A DNA stretch of 7,253 nucleotides, taken from assembly GCA_003646715.1 (NCBI GenBank), contig QMLL01000080.1, positions 1 to 7,253 of the forward strand, read 5' to 3'. The first letter of the stretch is position 1; the number at the start of each line of letters is the position of its first letter. The notes under the pieces were generated by a model that had not been told where the DNA came from, ran no database searches, and was given only the letters and a program-made list of their open reading frames with translations. Below are positions 1-5,007 of this stretch, piece after piece. Origin of the DNA: Deltaproteobacteria bacterium (GTDB lineage: Bacteria; Desulfobacterota; Syntrophobacteria; B119-G9). A program made the position numbers and the translations under genes.

Positions 1-395
1 AAAATATCAAAGGTTTCACGGAAGATGCACTGGATCATCTGCTCAATTACTCCTGGCCCGGAAATATCAGGGAACTCCGTAATTCGATACGACGTGCAGC
101 ATTACTGGCTGATGGCGAGATTAATCCTTCTCTTCTCCCATCAGAAGGAAATAACAAGATATTCATGAATTCGCATTCCAGTTCAACTCAGCCTCCCCTT
201 CAGATTAACAAGGTTCCGGTTGGGAAAAACCTCGCCGAAGCCGTTTCTGAATTTGAGGCCAACATTATCAGAGAAACGCTTATTCGAACCAAGGGCAACA
301 AATCCCAGGCCGCTAGAGTCCTGGATATCGATTTTAAGACCCTCCAGAGTAAAATCAAAAAATACCGCATCCCCGTACCTTCCAGGAAAAAATAA
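1..395 (+). CDS. Sigma-54-dependent transcriptional activator (NtrC family), C-terminal fragment
   Basis: This is the 3' end of a gene that starts before the window; codons read from base 3 give 130 residues and a TAA stop. Near the start sits WPGNIREL (bases 54-77), the conserved C-terminal motif of the sigma-54 AAA+ activator domain, followed by a helix of the SIRRAALLADG type. After a polar linker of about 35 residues comes a Fis-type helix-turn-helix (HTH_8). It contains the stretch FEANIIRETLIRTKGNKSQAA and ends with LQSKIKKYRI, where GNKSQAARVL is the first helix of the turn. Proteins of this family bind enhancer sites upstream of -12/-24 promoters and use ATP to open sigma-54 holoenzyme complexes. 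The N-terminal sensory or receiver domain lies outside the window, so the signal is unknown. An ATG at 165 could be mistaken for a start of a 76-residue protein, but the frame is open and homologous upstream of it. The next gene begins 101 bp downstream on the same strand, and no clear terminator lies between. Confidence 0.93.
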   Translation, partial: NIKGFTEDALDHLLNYSWPGNIRELRNSIRRAALLADGEINPSLLPSEGNNKIFMNSHSSSTQPPLQINKVPVGKNLAEAVSEFEANIIRETLIRTKGNKSQAARVLDIDFKTLQSKIKKYRIPVPSRKK

Positions 396-474
396 ATCAG
401 TCGAACGAAAACCGGAAATTTGCAATTTTTGCATCAAAAGGGTAAGTATTCACATATCTACAGGGAAGTATTCT

Positions 475-489
475 TAAGGAGGTACCTCC
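475..489 (+). promoter_or_regulatory. Shine-Dalgarno sequence inside a 12-bp perfect palindrome
   Basis: TAAGGAGGT (475-483) is a near-perfect Shine-Dalgarno sequence for the gene starting at 497. Its core is part of GGAGGTACCTCC (478-489), which is its own reverse complement. The GGAGG core ends 14 bases before the ATG, longer than the usual 5-9. As RNA the palindrome could fold only as a 4-bp stem with a GUAC loop, or pair between two transcripts; as DNA it could be a small operator. The ribosome-binding role is well supported; any regulatory role is inferred. Confidence 0.6.
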
Positions 490-496
490 ACATCTA

Positions 497-1474
497 ATGA
501 ACGCAATTATTCTGGCCGCAGGTTATGCAACAAGATTAAGACCGCTTTCCTATATCCGCCCGAAAGTGCTACTTCCTATCTGCGGACACCCCTTACTGGA
601 TATTTTGCTGCGATCTCTATCTGGTTCAGGATTCAACCATGTGCATATAAATACTCACCACCTGTCCGGGCAAATATCATCATTTCTTTGTCAACACGAT
701 TATGCCCTGGAAGTGAAAACCTATCACGAAGAAGAAATTCTAGGGACAGGAGGCGGAATTTATAGAATGATTGAGGAAATTCCCGGCACGAAAACATCAG
801 TATTCATAATAAATGGAGACATTCTTGCGGGCATAGATCCTTTAGTGGTGTGGCAAGTACACCTAAAATCTCGGGCAGCAGTTACGATGGTTATGATCGA
901 TTTACCTGAGTACAATAACGTCCTTGTCGACAGGGACTTTTCAATAGTAGGATTCGGAGAAAAAGCTAAACCACTTGCAGATAAGAATCCGGAACTTCGT
1001 TTCCTTGCATTTACCGGTATGCATGTAGTTAACAAAGATATTGTCCTGAGATATTCGCCAAATAAAAAATTCTTCTCTATTATCGAAACCTACGAAAACG
1101 CTATATCGGCCGGTGAAAAGGTGAAAGCCATGTTCGTTCCTCACATAACATGGCAGGAAGTAGGCTCCGTGGAAGGATACGTAGAAGCACACAAAAGATT
1201 AATGAGAAACTCTGAGGAGTTTGCTCCCTGGCTAACAAACGTAAGTTTTCCGTCCATTCATAGCACGGCCGCCATACATCGGTCTGCCAAGTTAGAAGAA
1301 AGCGTCTGCATTGGTAGAAATTCTAAAGTCGATGCCAATACCATTCTCAAAAATGTTATCATCTGGGATAACGTGTTGGTGGGGAAAGATATACAACTCG
1401 AAGACACTATCGTGTGCGATAATTGTACTGTACAAGAATCAATGAAAAATGAGATACTGCTGCCCGAGATGTAG
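497..1474 (+). CDS. Sugar-1-phosphate nucleotidyltransferase, MurU/mannose-1-phosphate guanylyltransferase-like
   Basis: This 325-residue protein belongs to the NTP_transferase family, which joins a sugar-1-phosphate to an NTP to give an NDP-sugar and pyrophosphate. The nucleotide-binding start LAAGYATRLRP (residues 6-16) and PKVLLPICG (22-30, with the catalytic-type Lys23) are intact. ILGTGGGI (81-88) and NGDIL (106-110, metal-binding Asp108) follow, as does WQEVGSVEGY (219-228). From about residue 252 to 315 the sequence turns into hexapeptide-like repeats (IHRSAKLEES, CIGRNSKVDA, VLVGKDIQLED), a left-handed beta-helix tail. Pseudomonas MurU, as I recall it, is about 220 residues and lacks this tail, whereas GDP-mannose and glucose-1-phosphate enzymes often have one. 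The ATG at 497 is chosen because the family motif begins within five residues and a strong Shine-Dalgarno sequence precedes it. The gene ends in tandem stops TAG TAA. The kinase-like gene 283 bp downstream supports a MurU role (UDP-MurNAc salvage), but an LPS or exopolysaccharide sugar is a real alternative. Confidence 0.88.
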   Translation: MNAIILAAGYATRLRPLSYIRPKVLLPICGHPLLDILLRSLSGSGFNHVHINTHHLSGQISSFLCQHDYALEVKTYHEEEILGTGGGIYRMIEEIPGTKTSVFIINGDILAGIDPLVVWQVHLKSRAAVTMVMIDLPEYNNVLVDRDFSIVGFGEKAKPLADKNPELRFLAFTGMHVVNKDIVLRYSPNKKFFSIIETYENAISAGEKVKAMFVPHITWQEVGSVEGYVEAHKRLMRNSEEFAPWLTNVSFPSIHSTAAIHRSAKLEESVCIGRNSKVDANTILKNVIIWDNVLVGKDIQLEDTIVCDNCTVQESMKNEILLPEM

Positions 1475-1546
1475 TAACTATCGTCTCGATAATCGGAATA
1501 ACAAAAAATGAAGCTCATGAGAGCATAATGACTACAATTACTAATA

Positions 1547-1573
1547 CTGGATTCCTGCCTGCGCAGGAATGAC
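1547..1573 (+). repeat. REP-like palindromic repeat, copy A
   Basis: ATTCCTGC (1551-1558) and GCAGGAAT (1563-1570) form a perfect 8-bp stem with a 4-base loop, flanked by CTGG on the left and GAC on the right. Read on the opposite strand it belongs to the family of short dispersed palindromes common in proteobacterial genomes that translate spuriously as SFLRRQESS or VIPAKAGIQ; they resemble the neisserial dRS3 type (ATTCCC-N8-GGGAAT). It lies 73 bp after the transferase stop codon. There is no following T-run, so it is unlikely to be an intrinsic terminator, though it could stabilise the mRNA 3' end. Confidence 0.75.
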
Positions 1574-1632
1574 ATAAGTATTCAACCGATACAGAAATGA
1601 CAAAATGACAATTCAGGGATCGCAAAATGACA
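1568..1632 (+). repeat. Four short AATGACA repeats
   Basis: AATGACA begins at 1568, 1596, 1604 and 1626. The first is the right end of palindrome copy A; the others fill the space up to copy B, whose left end GTCATT is the reverse complement of the same core. The spacing is irregular (28, 8 and 22 bp), so this is not a clean tandem array. It probably represents decayed ends of the same dispersed repeat family. Confidence 0.5.
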
Positions 1633-1640
1633 ATATAACC

Positions 1641-1688
1641 GTCATTCCCGCGAAAGTTATGACCGAGTTAGGCTTGGCGGGAATCCAG
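1641..1688 (+). repeat. REP-like palindromic repeat, copy B, with an extended loop
   Basis: GTCATTCCCGC (1641-1651) and GCGGGAATCCAG (1677-1688) are the two ends of the common GTCATTCCCGCGAAAG/CGGGAATCCAG element. ATTCCCGC (1644-1651) pairs perfectly with GCGGGAAT (1677-1684), leaving a 25-base loop. Compared with the 27-bp form known from many genomes (from memory), it carries about 21 extra bases between GCGAAAG and CGGGAAT. It is oriented opposite to copy A: the outer ends CTGGATTCC (1547) and GGAATCCAG (1688) are perfect 9-bp inverted repeats, so the two copies bracket a 142-bp composite unit. The remaining 69 bp before the next gene shows no clear promoter. Confidence 0.75.
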
Positions 1689-1757
1689 GCCCTTAGACTA
1701 AGCTAAAAACCCAAGGTAAGTTCCTTCTCCCGGTAGTCGAAAAGGTGCTACACGCAT

Positions 1758-2819
1758 ATGACTCCGAACATGATACGCGATATTAATCATACTCTTGCTC
1801 AGGATATCCTCCGTATTCTGCCTGCTCCGGAAACGCCAATTCCCGGTCCACGGGATCTTCAAATAGAACCCATGCACGGAGACGGTTCATTACGAAAGTT
1901 TTACCGAGTCGCTACTGGCAAAACAAATTACGTTGCCATTGTGGCACCACCTGACACTTTATCTCGTACAAACGAAAATGATTCGTACTACTACATTGGT
2001 AACCATCTGCGAAAAAAAGGAATTCCAGTTCCGGAAATCTATGCGTACAGCCAAGAAAAAGGAATTATTATCCTGGAAGATCTCGGTGATTTGCATCTCC
2101 AGTCAGTAATTGATTTTCAAGACACTTACAACGAAAGCAAGGCCTGGTACGTAAATATCCTGGAAAAGCTGGCAAAAATGAATATTGAGGGGGCACGAGG
2201 CTTTGACAGCAGCTGGTGTTTCGATACTCCAGTTTATGACAGCGAATTTATCTACCAGCGGGAACTTCTCTATTTCAAAAACGAATTTCTGTCCCGGTAT
2301 CTTTGTTTGACCATTGAAGAATCTGACCTAGAAAACGAATTTAAACATCTTGCAGAGCTGGTGTCGGAAATACCGAACAACTTTCTCATGCACCGGGATT
2401 TTCAGTCTCGCAATATCATGATCAAAGAAGCAAAATTCTACTTTATAGACTTTCAAGGAGCAAGGTTCGGACCACCTACCTACGATCTTGCTTCATTTTT
2501 GATTGATCCTTACGTCGGCGTCTCACAGCAACTCCAGGCAGAACTTTTAGAGGGATATTTTGACGAAATAAAATTTCAAATTAAAGCCTCCAGGGAAGAA
2601 TTCATTAACTGGTACTGGTTAACTGCCCTATGCAGAAATCTTCAGATCCTGGCAGCTTTTGTCTTTTTAAGCCAGGTTAAGAAGAAACCGTTTTTTGCAC
2701 AATTCATAAAACCTGCCCTCCGCCAACTTTGCCACACGCTTGATCACGTCGATAGTCACAAGTTCAAAAGGCTCAGATTCATCGTCACCGAGCAAGCACG
2801 CTCCTTTTTGCAGTCATAG
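1758..2819 (+). CDS. Aminoglycoside-phosphotransferase-family sugar kinase, AmgK-like
   Basis: This 353-residue cytoplasmic protein has the APH/choline-kinase fold signature. GDGSLRKFYRV (residues 41-51) matches the GDASxRRYYR-type nucleotide loop and EDLG (107-110) the hinge. MHRDFQSRNIM (211-221) is the catalytic loop with Asp214, and FIDFQGARFGPPTYDLASFL (229-248) holds the metal-binding Asp231 and the conserved GPxxYDLxSLL stretch. CRNLQILAAFVFLS (292-305) resembles the QRxLKxLGxF segment of AmgK. AmgK phosphorylates MurNAc/GlcNAc at the anomeric carbon, feeding MurU in the peptidoglycan recycling shortcut; the nucleotidyltransferase gene upstream fits that scheme. The ATG at 1758 is preferred over the one at 1770 because an AGGTG (1743-1747) sits 10 bases before it. 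An unusual 283-bp repeat-filled gap separates it from its partner, so it may have its own promoter. Its TAG stop is 21 bp from the convergent phosphate transporter. The family is certain; the sugar specificity is inferred. Confidence 0.87.
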   Translation: MTPNMIRDINHTLAQDILRILPAPETPIPGPRDLQIEPMHGDGSLRKFYRVATGKTNYVAIVAPPDTLSRTNENDSYYYIGNHLRKKGIPVPEIYAYSQEKGIIILEDLGDLHLQSVIDFQDTYNESKAWYVNILEKLAKMNIEGARGFDSSWCFDTPVYDSEFIYQRELLYFKNEFLSRYLCLTIEESDLENEFKHLAELVSEIPNNFLMHRDFQSRNIMIKEAKFYFIDFQGARFGPPTYDLASFLIDPYVGVSQQLQAELLEGYFDEIKFQIKASREEFINWYWLTALCRNLQILAAFVFLSQVKKKPFFAQFIKPALRQLCHTLDHVDSHKFKRLRFIVTEQARSFLQS

Positions 2820-2840
2820 CTAAGCGCATCCAGGTGTGCC

Positions 2841-3773
2841 TCACAAAAACACTACCGTTAATTTCAGTAAAAGATATGTGAGAATTCCTGCTAGTAGAGG
2901 GGTAGCGAGCCACCCGAGCCCAACTTTTACGAGCATCTTTTTGCTCACGGTTCGAGAATCGCCAGCATACCCTACTCCTACCACGGCTCCCACTATCGCC
3001 TGAGAAGAAGACACCGGTACTCCAAGTTGCGTGAATACGTGAAGAGTCAATGCCTCAGAGAGCATAGTGATAAACGCCGAAAAAGGATCCAGAGGGACGA
3101 TACCCTTCCCCACCGTCATCATCACTTTTCTGCTGTACGTAAGAACGCCGGCGGCAATACTGAGTCCCCCGATTAATGCAGCGAGCCTGGCAGAAAGCAT
3201 ACCCGAACTAACGTAGACGCCCGTGACGTTCGCAACATTATTGCCTCCCAGGGTATAGGCACCATAACAGCCTGAGATCAGCAAGCCGGTGGCAAGAAAC
3301 AGGTTTTTGCGAGCTATACCAATCTTAGCCGTTTTCATCAGGTGACCAAGTAAACGATACAAGAACAGAGAAAAAACGTATCCCGCAACGGGGGTGAAAA
3401 GCCAGCATACGACAATCTTGTAAAGTTTAGAGAAATCGGCAGTTCCAGATATAATTCCAGCTCCTATCACTGCCCCAATGATTCCCTGGCTGGTAGATGC
3501 AGGAATGGCCAGATAAGTTAGCAATGCGATGGTGATGGCTGTGGCTAGTGTGCACCAAAAAGCAGCCATTTGAGTCAGGCGGGATACGCCTCCGACAGTG
3601 GCCATGCATTTTGGACCTTCTAGGTTTGCACCAAGCATAACAAAAACTGCCGTAAGTGCTATGGCAACACCATACTTTACAACGCCCGTGGCAACAGCAG
3701 TTCCGAATATGTTGGCAGAGTCATTGGCACCGAGGCTCCAGCCCATAAAAACGCCGCTCGATAACTTCCACAT
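2841..3773 (-). CDS. pit: Inorganic phosphate transporter, Pit (PHO4) family
   Basis: This 310-residue inner-membrane protein imports phosphate, normally as a metal-phosphate complex with protons or as a sodium symporter. The two inverted halves typical of the family are easy to see. GWSLGANDSANIFGTAV (residues 11-27) is matched by GAYTLGGNNVANVTGVYV (171-188), and PASTSQGIIGAVIGAG (91-106) by PVSSSQAIVGAVVGVG (253-268). The second half carries GGNN where many Pit proteins have GGND. Hydrophobic segments run through nearly the whole length. It is much shorter than Escherichia coli PitA (about 500 residues) but of the compact size seen in many bacteria and archaea, without a long central loop, so it is not truncated. 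GAGG lies just before the ATG. It follows the DUF47 gene by 15 bp as the last gene of the CBS-DUF47-pit operon. Its stop faces the kinase gene with no visible terminator. Confidence 0.95.
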   Translation of the reverse strand: MWKLSSGVFMGWSLGANDSANIFGTAVATGVVKYGVAIALTAVFVMLGANLEGPKCMATVGGVSRLTQMAAFWCTLATAITIALLTYLAIPASTSQGIIGAVIGAGIISGTADFSKLYKIVVCWLFTPVAGYVFSLFLYRLLGHLMKTAKIGIARKNLFLATGLLISGCYGAYTLGGNNVANVTGVYVSSGMLSARLAALIGGLSIAAGVLTYSRKVMMTVGKGIVPLDPFSAFITMLSEALTLHVFTQLGVPVSSSQAIVGAVVGVGYAGDSRTVSKKMLVKVGLGWLATPLLAGILTYLLLKLTVVFL

Positions 3774-3788
3774 AGTCCTCGGTCCCCG

Positions 3789-4418
3789 CTAGCGCATACT
3801 AAGATGAATGATTTGCAAATGATCGCAGGCGTCTTCAATAATGTCGCTGATGCTTGTAAGCCCGGTTACGAAGTCGGAAAGAGCCTTACCGTACCAGTAG
3901 CTATCTATGGCCAGTTCCCGAAGATCGCAAAGAATACCGAATTTCATGTCATCTATTTTTTTCTCGTATATCCGAATAGCCAGAACCCTTTCCCTTAGGT
4001 CTTCTCCTTCCACCATGGCGTCGAAAGTGATTAAGAGCATTTCACACATTCTGCTGTTCAAAAAGGCTACTCGGAACGATTCTTCCCGTATACTATGAGG
4101 CAAATAGATACTCATGGCATTGAATGCCGTGTCTTCAAGCATGTCGAAAATATCATCCACGGTTTCAACAAACCTGCACAGGTCAGGCCTCAGGTAGGGC
4201 AAAAACGCCCCTTCATAGATACCAGAAATTATTTTCCTCTTTACTCCATCAGCTTCCCGCTCCAGATCAATGATTGCCCTCATTGAACCAGTGTCTTCGC
4301 TTTGGAGAGCGGTGCTGAAAAGCTCGCACGCTTTGCAAAGCAGTTCTATGTGCGACCTTATTTTTTCAAGGACCTTCTCCTCTTTCTTCCCCCTGGAAAA
4401 GTACTTGCTAAATAACAT
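3789..4418 (-). CDS. DUF47/PhoU-like protein, Pit accessory (TIGR00153-type)
   Basis: This 209-residue, mostly helical cytoplasmic protein belongs to the DUF47 family, distant relatives of PhoU that are usually encoded next to Pit transporters and thought to regulate them. Acidic ExxxD metal-binding motifs of the PhoU type are visible: E53-D57 in LEREADGVKRKI, E85-D89 in ETVDDIFDMLED, and E195-D199 in SDIIEDACDHLQII near the C-terminus. The N-terminus MLFSKYF is typical of the family. The start overlaps the end of the upstream CBS gene by 11 bases (ATGTTATTTAG), and a GAGGG lies 6-7 bases ahead, which points to translational coupling. The gene ends in TAG 15 bp before pit. Pit is in the same reading frame, separated only by this stop and five sense codons. 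Confidence in the family is high; the regulatory role comes from work on homologues. Confidence 0.93.
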   Translation of the reverse strand: MLFSKYFSRGKKEEKVLEKIRSHIELLCKACELFSTALQSEDTGSMRAIIDLEREADGVKRKIISGIYEGAFLPYLRPDLCRFVETVDDIFDMLEDTAFNAMSIYLPHSIREESFRVAFLNSRMCEMLLITFDAMVEGEDLRERVLAIRIYEKKIDDMKFGILCDLRELAIDSYWYGKALSDFVTGLTSISDIIEDACDHLQIIHLSMR

Positions 4419-4812
4419 TTTGCCCTCGCGCCCTCATTATCAAAGTGCCTGCCATTATATCGAGCAAAGCCACAACCCCGATAATTTTGTCATCGTCCCG
4501 AACAAAAACTCTCTCAACATTGGATTCTTCCATCAACTCGGCAACACTTCCCAATTCCGTCTGCTGGTCCACACAAATTAAAGGCTTTGATGCGATTTCC
4601 GAAATTTTTACCTGTCTGAGGTTTTTCTTCTGCGCTATCACCTTAAATACAATATCTCGTGCCGTTACTATTCCATCGGCACCATCTTCGCCCGGGAATT
4701 TGACCACAAGCGACCTTATTCTCCTCTCGATCATCTTCTCTATGGCATCGAACACCGTCTGGTCCGCATCTATTTGTTCTATCCTGGTTGTCATAATTTC
4801 TTTTACCTTCAT
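4408..4812 (-). CDS. Two-CBS-domain protein, putative nucleotide sensor of the phosphate operon
   Basis: This 134-residue protein is a tandem CBS pair (Bateman module) with nothing else attached. The first CBS runs from VKEIMTTRIEQIDADQTV through GIVTARDIVFKVI (about residues 3-59). The second runs from ISEIASKPLICVDQQTEL through IIGVVALLDIM (about 70-120). CBS pairs commonly bind AMP, ATP or other adenosine ligands and act as energy sensors. There is no transporter, kinase or DNA-binding domain, so it must act on a partner. Being first in an operon with DUF47 and pit, it may tune phosphate uptake to the adenylate state; this is inference. The ATG at 4812 follows a GAGGG with 8-base spacing, and MKVKEIM is a typical CBS start. 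The stop codon overlaps the DUF47 start. Confidence 0.9.
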   Translation of the reverse strand: MKVKEIMTTRIEQIDADQTVFDAIEKMIERRIRSLVVKFPGEDGADGIVTARDIVFKVIAQKKNLRQVKISEIASKPLICVDQQTELGSVAELMEESNVERVFVRDDDKIIGVVALLDIMAGTLIMRARGQNVI

Positions 4813-4897
4813 GCAGATATCCCTCGTTTATTGGAATTTAAATTACATGTTACTCCATTCATATGTACTTGCTGTTAATCCTCGATACTTTTCTGCG

Positions 4898-4938
4898 GCA
4901 TCATTAATAGCAGAATGATGCACCTACGTTAGCATCAT
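4898..4938. promoter_or_regulatory. Three alternating GCATCAT half-sites in the phosphate operon leader
   Basis: GCATCAT occurs at 4898-4904, inverted (ATGATGC) at 4915-4921 and direct again at 4932-4938. Both gaps are exactly 10 bp, so the half-sites lie 17 bp apart. The left pair extends to 8-bp arms (GCATCATT/AATGATGC). The block is 86-126 bp upstream of the CBS gene start and overlaps a candidate -10 element on the minus strand. It could be a repressor or activator operator, or, in RNA, two mutually exclusive hairpins sharing the middle arm. It does not match the direct-repeat PhoB box. Confidence 0.5.
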
Positions 4939-4964
4939 AGCAGGAAGTGTGGGGAAAAATTCAA
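4934..4964 (-). promoter_or_regulatory. Candidate sigma-70-type promoter for the CBS-DUF47-pit operon
   Basis: On the minus strand TTGAAT (4964-4959) is followed after 19 bp by TATGAT (4939-4934). The hexamers are good but the spacer is two bases longer than ideal. The -10 overlaps the first GCATCAT half-site met by polymerase, and the start would fall near 4927, leaving a leader of about 115 bases. The rest of the 195-bp gap (4813-5007) holds an AT-rich palindrome AATTTAAATT (4835-4844), and no convincing terminator for the upstream gene was seen. Confidence 0.3.
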
Positions 4965-5007
4965 CATAAAGTGCACAACTCGAAGGTATCTCTCTGACAT
5001 GGATCGT

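Noticed and set aside
165..395. Separate 76-residue helix-turn-helix protein starting at ATG 165
   Set aside because: The same frame is open upstream to the window edge and encodes the sigma-54 activator motif WPGNIREL, so this is the tail of a larger protein.
396..496. Sigma-54 (-12/-24) or sigma-70 promoter before the nucleotidyltransferase
   Set aside because: No GG-N10-GC pair was found, and TTGCAT (429-434) or TTGCAA (420-425) lack an acceptable -10 at normal spacing.
1479..1491. TATCG-TCT-CGATA hairpin just after the transferase stop as a terminator
   Set aside because: The stem is only five base pairs, AT-rich, and has no following T-run.
1258..1575. Minus-strand open frame starting MSFLRRQESS, 105 residues
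   Set aside because: The start is the well-known spurious translation of the REP-like palindrome, and the rest is antisense to the end of the nucleotidyltransferase gene.
4445..4918. Plus-strand open frame of 157 residues opposite the CBS gene
   Set aside because: It is antisense to a clear CBS-domain gene, has low-complexity serine-rich composition and matches no family I recognise.
4991..5007. PhoB box near CTGACATGG upstream of the phosphate operon
   Set aside because: Only one weak half-site is present; the second 11-bp direct repeat needed for a PhoB box is missing, and the position is about 180 bp upstream of the CBS gene.
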